Source: Tricholomella constricta (Eukaryota; Basidiomycota; Agaricomycetes; Agaricales; Lyophyllaceae). Taken from it: a DNA stretch of 64,000 bases. The DNA is taken from positions 45,239 to 109,238 of the forward strand of contig JAACJP010000068.1 of the NCBI GenBank assembly GCA_013368375.1. Reading direction: 5' to 3'. The notes beneath the pieces are model-generated. The model was not told the origin of the DNA. It did not search any database and saw only the letters and a list, made by a program, of their open reading frames with translations. Below, piece by piece: positions 21,959 through 30,497 of this stretch. The number at the start of each line of letters is the position of its first letter. The stretch's first letter is position 1. A program made the position numbers and the translations under genes.

Positions 21959-24845
21959 TGTTGAAAGTCTTCGCGCGTCCAGGGTGTCCGCTTATGGAAG
22001 AATCGTGGCGCGAGTAGAGGACTTGAGAACGGAATGATTGAGGGACGTAAAGTCGTCCGTTATGGAAAACCAGGTCGTCTTGAATTGCGAACGACGAATC
22101 ACCGTGGTTAATCGCTTCACGCCAAGCTGTTTCCTTACGATACACTTCTTTGAATTGTTGTAATAGTTCGGAATTGTCGAGTGTAAAGGTTGAGAGTGCG
22201 TTTATTGTCGGAGGATCAGTAGTTTCGTTTTCGGCCTTTTGGGTTGTGGGTTTGTGGTGTTCAGAGAGTCTTTGAGTGTGGTAATTTGTGAGGAGAGCTT
22301 TGCGTTGGTTGGTTACGGTGTCATCCCCCGGTTTAGGCAAGTAGTCGGGGCGACGTGATGGACCGTCGGCGGGGTTCTTGAGTCCCGGGGAGTAGTCCAG
22401 TTGGAAGTTGAATTCGGAGAGGAACATTGCCCATCTTGCTTGGCGCCGGTTGAGGGTTTGCGTCTGCATGAAATAACGCAAGTTCGCATGGTCGGAGACG
22501 ACGGAAATTGAATGCGGGGAACCGATGAGCCAAGCGCGCATTTCTCGAAAGGCCTCGATAATGGAAAGTAATTCCTTATCGTGTATTTCGTAGTTGATTT
22601 CGGCACTTGTGAATTTTCGAGAGTGGTACGCGACGGGATGAAGTAATCCGTCGGAGTCGGGTTGGAGGAGTATTGACGCGAGAGCGAAATCCGAGGCGTC
22701 CGTGACGACGGTGGAAGGCGCGAGGGGATCGAAGTGATTGAGCACCGGGGACGTGGTGAAGAGGAGTTTGAGCTTCTTGAAAGCGTTGAGCGCGTCCTCG
22801 TCGAGTCCTTTGAAGCTTTGTTGGGATTTCTTGGTGGTGAGAGCGTGTAGCGGTAGACACACGTCTGAGTAACGGTGGATAAACCTTCGATAAAAATTGG
22901 TAAATCCAAGAAATTGTTGGATTTGTTTGACGGTGGTTGGGAGTGGCCAATTCGATATAGTTTCGAGTTTCTTAGGGTTCATTTGAACACCCTTCGCGGA
23001 GATGATGAAGCCGAGGTATTCGACTTGAGAGAGTCCGAATTCGCATTTCTTGGCATTGGCGAATAGATTGTCGTCGCGGAGTCGCTGAAGTACTTGAGCG
23101 ACGGCGTCGTCGTGATTCTGGTTGGGTTTGGTAAAAATTAGAATATCGTCGAGGTAGACAACACAAATAATGTCCAAAATGTCTCTGAGCACGTCTTGAA
23201 TAAATGCTTGGAAGGTGGCCGGGGCATTTGTTAACCCAAAAGGCATGACCGTATATTCAAACAGTCCGAGGTGAGTTCTGAAGGCCGTTTTCCATTCGTC
23301 TCCCTCCTTGACGCGAATGAGATTGAACGCGTTTTTGAGGTCGATGACGGTAAATTTGTCGCAGCCTTGAACGCGGTCGAGAAGGTCGGCGGTGAGCGGA
23401 AGAGGATATCGATTTTTCTTGGTGATAGCATTGAGTCCGCGGTAGTCGACACATAAACGAAGGTCTCCGGTTTTGCGGCGAATGAACAGTATAGGCGACG
23501 AAGCGGAGGAGGAAGATCGGCGTATATAACCTTTCTTTAAATGTTCTTCGATGTATTCGAAAAGCGTTTGACGTTCGTCTTGAGATAACGAATAAATCGG
23601 GCCGAAGGGAGGCGTTTTGCCGTCTTCAATATCGATGCTGATGTCGAAAGGTCGATGTTGAGGGAGCTTCTTGACTTCGACAGGGTCGAAAACATCGAGA
23701 TAAGCGTGATATTTGTTTGGTACTAGACGGCGAACTTCTTCGGTGGTTTCGGTAACGAAGGCATGTGGGGGAGGTTCGGGTGGAGGAACTGGTGATTGTG
23801 CGTGTTCGGGCGGAGGAACGTTGGTAATACTGTTGATACGTAGATCGAGGTTTTCGTTCGTAGTATACCAGATGCAGGAGATAGGTTGATTTTTTGCGTA
23901 TTTTTTGAAGCGTTCCGGAGTGACGTAGCTAATGTCAATCGGTTTGTTTTGCGGGCCGAAAACAGGAGGAGGTACCGGTGGGGGCGTGGACCATATGGAC
24001 AAGAGTTCTGCGCGACTAAGGCCGTTTCGAACTGGGGGACGTAAAATCGAGGCAGTTTGAATTGGAGAGGCCATTCCAGAGACTATTTCTGCGAATGCCT
24101 GTTGCTTCCCGTTGTAGGGATCGAGTATGTTTCGAATGTCAGAGGTCGGTCGCTGGTTAAGACAAAGGCCTATTCCGAGGGACGCGACAGATTTGGAACT
24201 AGGGGCGGAAGGAATTACGAGACTATAGCCTCGACCAAACGCCGAGACAGGGAAATCGTGGTTGGCACCACAGCAGGATAAAGTTAACTGACCGCGGGCC
24301 CAATCTACCGATGGATTGTGTTGCTTCAACCAATCGAGGCCGAGTAGAATGGGATAGGGCATGGAAACGACGCCAAGACGAATAAGTTCGGTATGTTCGC
24401 GGACTTTGAGTTGAGCTATGACGTCGTGCGTTAAGAGACCGGAAGTGATCGGGCGATCATCAATGGTGAATACAGGAATCGGAGAGGGTTTCTCAGATTG
24501 AGGCAGTGAATGCCTTTGAGCAAAAGCGTCGGATATGTGAGAGTTGGTTGCGCCACTGTCGATGAAAGCGTAGGTCTTGATAGATTTTCGACTCGGGAAT
24601 GATAAAGTGACGGCGACGAAAAAATGAGATCTATTAAGGGGATCGGGTTGTACATGTCGAGATAAACGGAATGGAGGTGAATTAGTGTAGGAAGCGATCC
24701 ATTCGCCAGTTGTTGCCCTTGCAAACGAACCAGCAGAGTGACGGTCGGGCGTGATGGTAGTCCCTTCCGTCGCCGAGGAGAGTGGAACTAATCGCTCCTC
24801 GGCGTCGCTTTTCCCGACTTGACATTTGCAGCGCGTTTCTTGCAT
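21702..24845 (-). CDS. pol: Gypsy pol: protease, reverse transcriptase, RNase H, integrase N-part
   Basis: About 1030 residues, entered by frameshift near 24812 rather than by its own ATG. In order: aspartic protease with FIDSGATNSHISD; reverse transcriptase with LPQHRPFDISIDIEDG, FTVIDLKNAFNLI, MPFGLTNAPATFQ and YLDDILIF; RNase H around VVTDASDFALASIL and EIHDKELLSIIEAF; then the integrase HHCC finger region (HDSSISGHPGRAK, SCDLCQRTKHN). The frame then leaves the conserved sequence after PWKSI near 21800 and runs to a stop at 21702. The remaining integrase is in another frame (next entry). Confidence 0.93.
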   Translation of the reverse strand: MQETRCKCQVGKSDAEERLVPLSSATEGTTITPDRHSAGSFARATTGEWIASYTNSPPFRLSRHVQPDPLNRSHFFVAVTLSFPSRKSIKTYAFIDSGATNSHISDAFAQRHSLPQSEKPSPIPVFTIDDRPITSGLLTHDVIAQLKVREHTELIRLGVVSMPYPILLGLDWLKQHNPSVDWARGQLTLSCCGANHDFPVSAFGRGYSLVIPSAPSSKSVASLGIGLCLNQRPTSDIRNILDPYNGKQQAFAEIVSGMASPIQTASILRPPVRNGLSRAELLSIWSTPPPVPPPVFGPQNKPIDISYVTPERFKKYAKNQPISCIWYTTNENLDLRINSITNVPPPEHAQSPVPPPEPPPHAFVTETTEEVRRLVPNKYHAYLDVFDPVEVKKLPQHRPFDISIDIEDGKTPPFGPIYSLSQDERQTLFEYIEEHLKKGYIRRSSSSASSPILFIRRKTGDLRLCVDYRGLNAITKKNRYPLPLTADLLDRVQGCDKFTVIDLKNAFNLIRVKEGDEWKTAFRTHLGLFEYTVMPFGLTNAPATFQAFIQDVLRDILDIICVVYLDDILIFTKPNQNHDDAVAQVLQRLRDDNLFANAKKCEFGLSQVEYLGFIISAKGVQMNPKKLETISNWPLPTTVKQIQQFLGFTNFYRRFIHRYSDVCLPLHALTTKKSQQSFKGLDEDALNAFKKLKLLFTTSPVLNHFDPLAPSTVVTDASDFALASILLQPDSDGLLHPVAYHSRKFTSAEINYEIHDKELLSIIEAFREMRAWLIGSPHSISVVSDHANLRYFMQTQTLNRRQARWAMFLSEFNFQLDYSPGLKNPADGPSRRPDYLPKPGDDTVTNQRKALLTNYHTQRLSEHHKPTTQKAENETTDPPTINALSTFTLDNSELLQQFKEVYRKETAWREAINHGDSSFAIQDDLVFHNGRLYVPQSFRSQVLYSRHDSSISGHPGRAKTFNNVERDYSWPGMRRYVRDYVRSCDLCQRTKHNTHKPYGLLRPLDIPNRPWKSIHGLYHQVTSIARLRLHLGRMRSHDKIGAFYSLQ

Positions 24846-26011
24846 TCGTCAGCCCTGTGACCGGGACAGCCACAGTAGAGACACAGCTTGTTGTCGAAGC
24901 GACGCTTGCGTTCTTCAGGAGTAAGTTTCGGGCGGGGTCCGGAGGTAGTAGGCGCTGTGGTAATGGCGTCGACTTCCATCGGGGTGACGTCGGAAGTCGA
25001 AACGGGATTGGGTTGGTTTGGAGTGGAAGAATTAGCTTGTTTAGAGTTGGGGGGAACGTACGTAGCGCTGTTCGACGTGTTGTAGTTCCAATCCTTCTTC
25101 TTCTTTCCTCCACTCAACTTTTCTTCAATCTTACGTTCTACCTCACGCTGATGGAGATTGGTGTCGATGGAAATAACGAGAAGCTCCCACTCTTCGAGCG
25201 TGGTGGGGCGGTGGACGACCATAACGAGAGCGTCCTTGACGATGGGCTTGAGTCCCTTCATGAAGCGAGATATCTTCGTCTGCTCCGTCATGTCGAGGTG
25301 GCTGGCTATTTCCATAAAGGAAGTCAAATAATAATGCACAGACCCTGTTTGCTTGAGCTGGTCCAGTCGTTGGTCGGCAGTGGTAATGAGAGAAGGATCG
25401 GCGAACTTCTTGCGAAAGGCGGCAAGGAAGTTGTTAAAATTCCAGAGCAAAGACGACTCTGAATGTTCGAGGTGATTGAACCATTCGATCGGGATGCCGT
25501 CCTTCAGGTTGAGACCGACAAAAAGGACCTTGGTGTGATCGTCGGGGAACGAGGAGGCGTTGAACTCGATAAGCCGTTTGATTTCTGAAATGAAGGGCGT
25601 AACCTCCGAGTGTTTGCCATTGAAGATCCTGGCGTTGCGCAACTTGATAGAATTGCCACGAGGAGGAGGGTTGGACAAAGCAGGGGGGGCGGCTTGGACA
25701 ACGGGGCGTCGAGCTACTTCAGCCATGACGTCAAGGATCGTAGCTTGGAGGGTGGATTGATTCTGCGCGAGCATGTTGATGACACCGGAGAAATCGGTAT
25801 TCGGAGCGGGTTGATTGATCGGAACGGAACCAATCTGACCAGGCACAATGTTCGGTCCGGGGTTTGCGCCGGGAATTGCCGCGGGATCAAGTGTGCCGGG
25901 GAGGTGCGCGTAATCAATCCCATAGGTGGGGACGGGATTGTAGATGTCAGGGTTGGTTGGTGGGGGGACAGCAGGGAGATTGAAATCGGAAACAACTGAG
26001 GTGGTAGCCAT
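24788..26011 (-). CDS. gag: Gypsy gag polyprotein
   Basis: 407 residues from an ATG at 26011, 26 bases past the 5' LTR. The N-terminal 110 residues are Pro/Asn-rich. The middle carries the retrotransposon gag core (WFNHLE, FLAAFRKKFADPS, DQLKQTGSVHYYLTSF, RFMKGLKP). A basic linker follows, then one CCHC zinc knuckle, CLYCGCPGHRADEC, near residue 384. Gag forms the particle and packages the RNA. The stop at 24788 lies downstream of the start of the pol frame, with a GGGAAAA slip site in the overlap. Confidence 0.95.
   Translation of the reverse strand: MATTSVVSDFNLPAVPPPTNPDIYNPVPTYGIDYAHLPGTLDPAAIPGANPGPNIVPGQIGSVPINQPAPNTDFSGVINMLAQNQSTLQATILDVMAEVARRPVVQAAPPALSNPPPRGNSIKLRNARIFNGKHSEVTPFISEIKRLIEFNASSFPDDHTKVLFVGLNLKDGIPIEWFNHLEHSESSLLWNFNNFLAAFRKKFADPSLITTADQRLDQLKQTGSVHYYLTSFMEIASHLDMTEQTKISRFMKGLKPIVKDALVMVVHRPTTLEEWELLVISIDTNLHQREVERKIEEKLSGGKKKKDWNYNTSNSATYVPPNSKQANSSTPNQPNPVSTSDVTPMEVDAITTAPTTSGPRPKLTPEERKRRFDNKLCLYCGCPGHRADECKKRAANVKSGKATPRSD
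24809..24815 (-). promoter_or_regulatory. -1 ribosomal frameshift heptamer, gag to pol
   Basis: The minus strand reads G GGA AAA in the gag frame, a perfect X XXY YYZ heptamer. Pol lies in the -1 frame relative to gag, and the two frames overlap here. Slipping back one base after this word continues as GKSDAEERLVPL of pol. I have not checked for a stimulatory structure downstream. Confidence 0.75.
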
Positions 26012-26023
26012 GGTGTAGAATTG

Positions 26024-26033
26024 GTCGAATCAA
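26024..26033 (-). other. Putative self-primer binding site of the Gypsy element
   Basis: Three bases inside the 5' LTR boundary, the minus strand reads TTGATTCGAC. This is the exact reverse complement of GTCGAATCAA within the LTR (26122-26113), placed at the expected RNA 5' end. No TGG-starting match to a tRNA 3' end is seen at the LTR edge. The arrangement is that of Tf1/sushi-group elements, whose RNA 5' end folds back to prime reverse transcription. Confidence 0.72.
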
Positions 26034-26036
26034 ACT

Positions 26037-26345
26037 TGTTAAGACTCGATTGAGAATGACAATGATAAAAGCAGGAAAATAACTTAGAATCAATCAAGTT
26101 CAGAACACTGAGTTGATTCGACAAAATACAAGTTACAAATCTAGAGGGTTTATATAGTACAATTTATAGGAGCTAAAGAAAAGGAGAAAAGGATAAGTCT
26201 ATCATCTGAATAATAAGATAAAGTGGGTCTGTAGGTAATTGGTGGAAATAAGTGGATATGTCTAGGTTTTCAATAAATGTGATAAAATAATATATAGGAG
26301 ATAAGATAGGAGAAGAGTGTGACTTAGCAATAGGAATTCGTTACA
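26037..26345 (-). repeat. Right LTR (5' LTR of the Gypsy element)
   Basis: 309 bp. It is the promoter-bearing LTR because the element is transcribed on the minus strand. Target duplication gctct follows at 26346-26350. Confidence 0.97.
26149..26156 (-). promoter_or_regulatory. TATA box of the Gypsy 5' LTR
   Basis: TATATAAA on the minus strand. A start of transcription near 26122, 27 bases beyond the box, would make the RNA begin GUCGAAUCAA. That word is complementary to the sequence just after the LTR (see the primer-binding site). Confidence 0.7.
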
Positions 26346-26350
26346 GCTCT

Positions 26351-27006
26351 TTGTCGCCCGGCTTAAACCACCGTGACCCCATGTATCACTGACCAGCGTG
26401 CGCAGTGCAAACGGTAGCTTCGTGCTGACTCGGACCTGCCAGTGTCACGGCCGTCCGGAGTCGGCAGGTCCCCGCGGGCCGGGAAGCGCCAGAATGAGTC
26501 TGCCGCGAAGCAAGCGAAGACTATGAATGCTGTTCAGCAGCAGTGGGCAGTGGACGGTCGTCCAGTCATTCGTGGAGAATTTGATTTTAGTGAAATGGAG
26601 TGAGAGCGGAAGCACGATGCCAGTTAACTCTTTACTCGATTCAGAGAAGGGCTTTCTGTATTTGATCGTCTACTATCGATCTAACTCGGTGACCGGCGAG
26701 GGAGAGGGATTTGACGCAGTGGGCATTCGGCATAAATTGGTTCGTTCCATGCTATATATCCGCGGATGACAAAAAAAGAAGATCTCCAGGATCGGTTTGC
26801 CTGAGAGTGTGGTAATGATGACTGCACGATGAAGCTATCAAGAGCGCACAGAGTTGGAATATAGACAGCTTATTGAGAGTGATAAATCGACTCGAAGATA
26901 AGGCAGGAACTGTGACGGAGGATAAGGCCTAAGGGACCGCAGATGAGGTACAATTGATAGCTAGGGATGCAGTGGACGGCACCTTGCAGACCAGGGGACC
27001 GAAAGT
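26351..27006. other. Spacer between two LTR elements
   Basis: No gene is supported. A GC-rich hairpin with arms ggacctgcc / ggcaggtcc lies at about 26433-26474, followed by a GC-rich stretch. It may be a relic of another element's end. The region is noncoding by eye. Confidence 0.4.
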
Positions 27007-27011
27007 AACTG

Positions 27012-27241
27012 TGAAAGCCTGTCGTCGATTAGGCTCACTGGGTTGCGGTCCCACAAGTTAACAGGACCACAGTGTATTCTCGGGAACGCGAGGGGATACA
27101 GGACGGGGTTACGGTACGATGATCTATACTAGATTAAGGTTCAGTGTCCATATATGGTACGTGTCAGTTAATGTGATAAGGTTCGAAGGTCACGTGAAGA
27201 TTAAGAGTCCGCGCGCGTAAGGCTGGGGCGCCAGGCTTACA
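27012..27241 (-). repeat. Left LTR (3') of the gag-only element
   Basis: 230 bp, identical by eye to 28689-28918. On the minus strand a polypurine tract AAAGTGGGGAGGGG (27242-27255) abuts it. Confidence 0.95.
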
Positions 27242-27444
27242 CCCCTCCCCACTTTAAAACCTTGTCCACTACTCCAAATTCCCCGGAAGTCCTCTGACAA
27301 TGTGGGGTCCTAGGCAGCAGAGTGCATAAGTCTACGTCCAGAAAAACGGCGCGGTGACGGAAAACGGCAGTGCGGCCAGCCAGTGGCAAAAACATTGGAA
27401 AAAAACGATTGGCAAAAATGTGGGAAAGGGATGGGGACGTGGGG

Positions 27445-28353
27445 CTAGTCGGTCTCAGAATCGGTCTCGTCGTCAAGGTAGAACTGGTCATCCTCATGAG
27501 GATAGTCGACGGTGGCTAGGACTGCTCCGGCAAACTCGGATTTGACGAAGTTAGGTCCTGGGGGGATACCTTTGGCAGCGTCTCCTGGGCAGTTACGACG
27601 CTGGTGGTTGACCCATCCGGGATCAGCAGGAGTCTTCTTACATTTCCAGCAGCCACCAGCAGCAGTAAGACGGTCCTGTTCTGCGCGTTCTTCATCGGTG
27701 AGAGGACGGAAAGCACGGCTGGGGGCGAGGGAGACGGGGGTGGGGGTGGAGGATGTGCTGAGAGATGGACCAGAGGTAGGGAGACGAGAAGAGGATCGAC
27801 CACTCGCCTCAACGATGATACTCTCCCACTGCATGGACATGAGGGAGATCAGATCGTCAACAGTGATAATGTCGATGTCGAAGTCAGGTAGAGCCATGAT
27901 ACGAAGGAGGAGGATAGAGTGGGCATGGAAGAGGAGCTGGTACTTGTAGATGGTGGGAGTGATGACAGTGGATCCCGCAAGATTTCGAGCCTCCATGAGG
28001 GCCGCTGAATACTCCGCGAATGACTGCCTTCCCTGAGAGCAAAGGAAGAACGTACGAAGGGCAATAAGCTTGTACCCCTTGGCCATGAACCTCTTCCGAA
28101 TCTGCTTTTCAAATTCCTCCCACGTCGCCAGCTTCAAAAACTCCTTCCTTCCAGCATTCCACCAGGCCGCGGCGGACGGCTCATGCAGCTGAGTGCCTGT
28201 CAGCCGGATCTTGGTGACGACGTCAAGCTCCGGGGATTTTTCGGACTTGGTAGCGGCATAGATAGCAAAGCCATCTTCACATTGACTAAGCCAGTCGTTG
28301 ATAGCAGAGGGGGTGATGGGGCCAGCAAAGGGAGCGATAATTTTGGAAGCCAT
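27445..28353 (-). CDS. Gag-like protein of the gag-only LTR element
   Basis: 302 residues from the ATG at 28353 (MASKIIAPFAGPITPSAINDW). The frame is open further upstream through the leader and into the 5' LTR, so the protein could be longer. The gag core is seen in WLSQCEDGFAIYAATK, TKIRLTGTQLHEPSAAAWWN, WEEFEKQIRKRFMAKGY and QGRQSFAEYSAALMEARNL. A zinc-knuckle-like CWKCKKTPADPGWVNHQRRN-C follows, with wider Cys/His spacing than a standard CCHC. The C-terminus is acidic (DDQFYLDDETDSETD). Confidence 0.85.
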   Translation of the reverse strand: MASKIIAPFAGPITPSAINDWLSQCEDGFAIYAATKSEKSPELDVVTKIRLTGTQLHEPSAAAWWNAGRKEFLKLATWEEFEKQIRKRFMAKGYKLIALRTFFLCSQGRQSFAEYSAALMEARNLAGSTVITPTIYKYQLLFHAHSILLLRIMALPDFDIDIITVDDLISLMSMQWESIIVEASGRSSSRLPTSGPSLSTSSTPTPVSLAPSRAFRPLTDEERAEQDRLTAAGGCWKCKKTPADPGWVNHQRRNCPGDAAKGIPPGPNFVKSEFAGAVLATVDYPHEDDQFYLDDETDSETD

Positions 28354-28688
28354 GGTAGACAGGGGGGCAGGGGAAGGGGATTGTGATGCGAGAGAGGGAG
28401 GGATGATCTGTTTGGGAAGAGCTACACGAGGTGGGAGCCGGAAGGGACGAGGGAAGGTGCCAAAAAAGGGTGGATGGTCCTCGGCCTCAGATTCGTCGTC
28501 CGAGAGGTGGTCAAGGGCAGACAGCTGGGGTTTTCGGAAACGAGGGGATGGTTCGAGAGGAGGAAGGATGGGAAGGTTGTATAGAGATGTGGTGTGGCGG
28601 GTGAAACGGATGGGGGTGTCGTTATCCAGGGTGGCCAGCAGATAAGATAACAAGCAAAGAAGCACAGTAGCCGGTGTTAAAAAAAAAG

Positions 28689-28918
28689 TGAAAGCCTGTC
28701 GTCGATTAGGCTCACTGGGTTGCGGTCCCACAAGTTAACAGGACCACAGTGTATTCTCGGGAACGCGAGGGGATACAGGACGGGGTTACGGTACGATGAT
28801 CTATACTAGATTAAGGTTCAGTGTCCATATATGGTACGTGTCAGTTAATGTGATAAGGTTCGAAGGTCACGTGAAGATTAAGAGTCCGCGCGCGTAAGGC
28901 TGGGGCGCCAGGCTTACA
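28689..28918 (-). repeat. Right LTR (5') of the gag-only element
   Basis: 230 bp. An A/T-homopolymer (aaaaaaaaa on the plus strand, just left of 28688) lies immediately inside, where a primer-binding site would be expected. No tRNA-like match is obvious. Confidence 0.95.
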
Positions 28919-29110
28919 AACTGCTAACAATGCATATCTCTGCAGGGGAAACCTTCATCGAACTTACTTTGCATACTGGTAAACCCGTTCCTTATATCAC
29001 TGCGCAAGGAGGGGAGTCAACAATGTCAATGTGGTCGTCTGACAATACAAAGACGAAGACTAAGAGCAGGCTCACGTTCGACGTCCAAACACTACGAGGC
29101 ACTGTGAGGT

Positions 29111-30051
29111 TTAGACGGAGTAAAAAATCTTGATAGTGGCACCGAAGACGTGGTTGACCCGACCACGGTACTTGTCCAGAGAATTATAGACAGGCAGAAC
29201 TACGTCTTGAAGGGACATTTACCTGAGCTTTCACGACAAGGGCCACTCTGTCGCCTGGGCGGAGCATGCTCACGAAGCCGCGTCCAGTCCCAGCGCCCTT
29301 CGTCCACGCCTCTGCCTTTGCCTTTGCCTTCACACTGTCATCAAAGACATTGTCCTTCGTCCACACGATCTGGTGGCACCTCACGGTCCGTGTCACTTGC
29401 ATATTATACTGGACTTTCCATCTCCGCGATCGTCTTAAGGGGTTTTCGACCTCCCGCCCAACGCCCCGACCGAACGCGGCGTCGTCGAAATCCTTGAACG
29501 TGCGCGGGCGGTTACCCTCCGACAAAAGCTGCTCCTCCACTCGTGTTAGGCTAAGGCTGTCCCGAACGATGCCGGCCTCGAACCACGAGCGCGAGTCGTT
29601 GTACGTATCTGAAAAGCGGCCGACCGCCGACGGTGAGGCTGTGAGGGTCGTGCGATGGACAGGGATCACGGCACTGCAGTCGCAGTAGCAATAGCGTACC
29701 TCGATTCAGATAATCTCTGCCGCACCCTTGGTAGAGGCTCCTCATGGTAAACACGACACCCTGGATCTGGACCGGCCTCGTCCCGGGATCCGCGGGGATG
29801 GGAGGTGTGACAAGGTAGTATGCTGCGGCTCCGGTACTAGAAGAAGCGAGGACCGTGAAAGGATCTGCGTCGTCTGTGCGCTCGGCAGAGACGCAGGGCC
29901 AGTAGTGCGCTGCGTTCAGAATGAGATAGGCGAGCTCTGAGGGTACGAAGCGGCGCAGGTAGTCGCGCACGAAGAATGCGTCCTCGTGTGTGATGCCGAA
30001 GTCCGAGTAAGCAGAAGAGTTCGAGGTGTCCGTGTCGTTGGGATTTTGCAT
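29111..30051 (-). CDS. Conserved fungal protein, copy A of a tandem pair
   Basis: Three exons from the ATG at 30051 (MQNPNDTDTSNSSAYSDFGI). Exon 1 reads through YLILNAAHYWPCVSAERTDD and VVFTMRSLYQGCGRDYLNR. An intron of roughly 85 nt (GTACGC...TTTTCAG) leads to DTYNDSRSWFEAGIV and on to LRPGDRVALVVKAQ. A last intron (GTAAAT...GACAAG) leads to YRGRVNHVFGATIKIFYSV and stop. The VVFT...TY.....SWFEA and GDRVAL..KAQY..W(N)HV pattern marks a widespread fungal family of unknown function. Copy A has replaced the usual SHDQGW-like and YPGW motifs (LYQGCG, YRGR), so it is drifting faster than copy B. Confidence 0.75.
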
Positions 30052-30497
30052 CGGAGGTGTCTGCTGGTCTTTTGAGCGTTAGACACTTATACACGATATA
30101 TTCCAGCAAGAGAGTTGGACTCTAGAGATGAGGAGACAGGCGCGGTCAATTACCACAGTACTAATGTGACTGTCGTGATAGTCTCCGACGTCTTTGGTCC
30201 CGTTTTTTGTCAGTCTCCCGTAGTCAGACCAATAATAACATCTATAACTATTAGTATCCATCCATCCATCTATCAATATCACGTGCCTTTTTGAGAGAGT
30301 GAAGGGCGACAGTGACATATAATAATAGTATTCACATCACCATCTGCGCTACTTTGCATCCTGGTAAACCTGTTCCTTATATCCGCTGCGCAAGACTCGG
30401 AATCGAAATTGTCAAGGTGATACGAGTCGATGAATATACAAAGACGAAGAGTGACAGCAGACTGACGTTGCAACGTCCAAACAAAGTTGCGAGGGGT

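Larger units (their letters stand above)
20215..26345 (-). mobile_element. Ty3/Gypsy LTR retrotransposon of the chromovirus type
   Basis: The element is 6131 bp and is read on the minus strand. It is bounded by two 309-bp LTRs that begin TG and end CA and are identical to my reading. A 5-bp target duplication, gctct, flanks it at 20210-20214 and 26346-26350. Inside are gag with a CCHC knuckle, then protease, reverse transcriptase, RNase H, integrase and a C-terminal chromodomain. Identical LTRs mean recent insertion. Integrase nevertheless carries a frame break near 21800, so this copy may need help in trans. The priming site, frameshift site and polypurine tract are listed separately. Confidence 0.97.
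27012..28918 (-). mobile_element. Gag-only non-autonomous LTR element (TR-GAG type)
   Basis: A 1907-bp element with two 230-bp LTRs (27012-27241 and 28689-28918) that look identical. They begin TGAAAGCCTG and end CTTACA. A 5-bp target duplication, aactg, lies at 27007-27011 and 28919-28923. The interior codes only a gag-like protein on the minus strand. There is no protease, reverse transcriptase or integrase and no room for them. The structure matches the class called terminal-repeat retrotransposons with gag (TR-GAG). Identical LTRs show recent mobilisation, presumably by enzymes of another element. The Gypsy element next door has unrelated LTRs, so it is not the obvious helper. Confidence 0.93.

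Noticed and set aside
20215..28918. The two LTR elements as a single nested element
   Set aside because: Each has its own LTR pair and its own target duplication (gctct and aactg), and they lie side by side with about 660 bases between.
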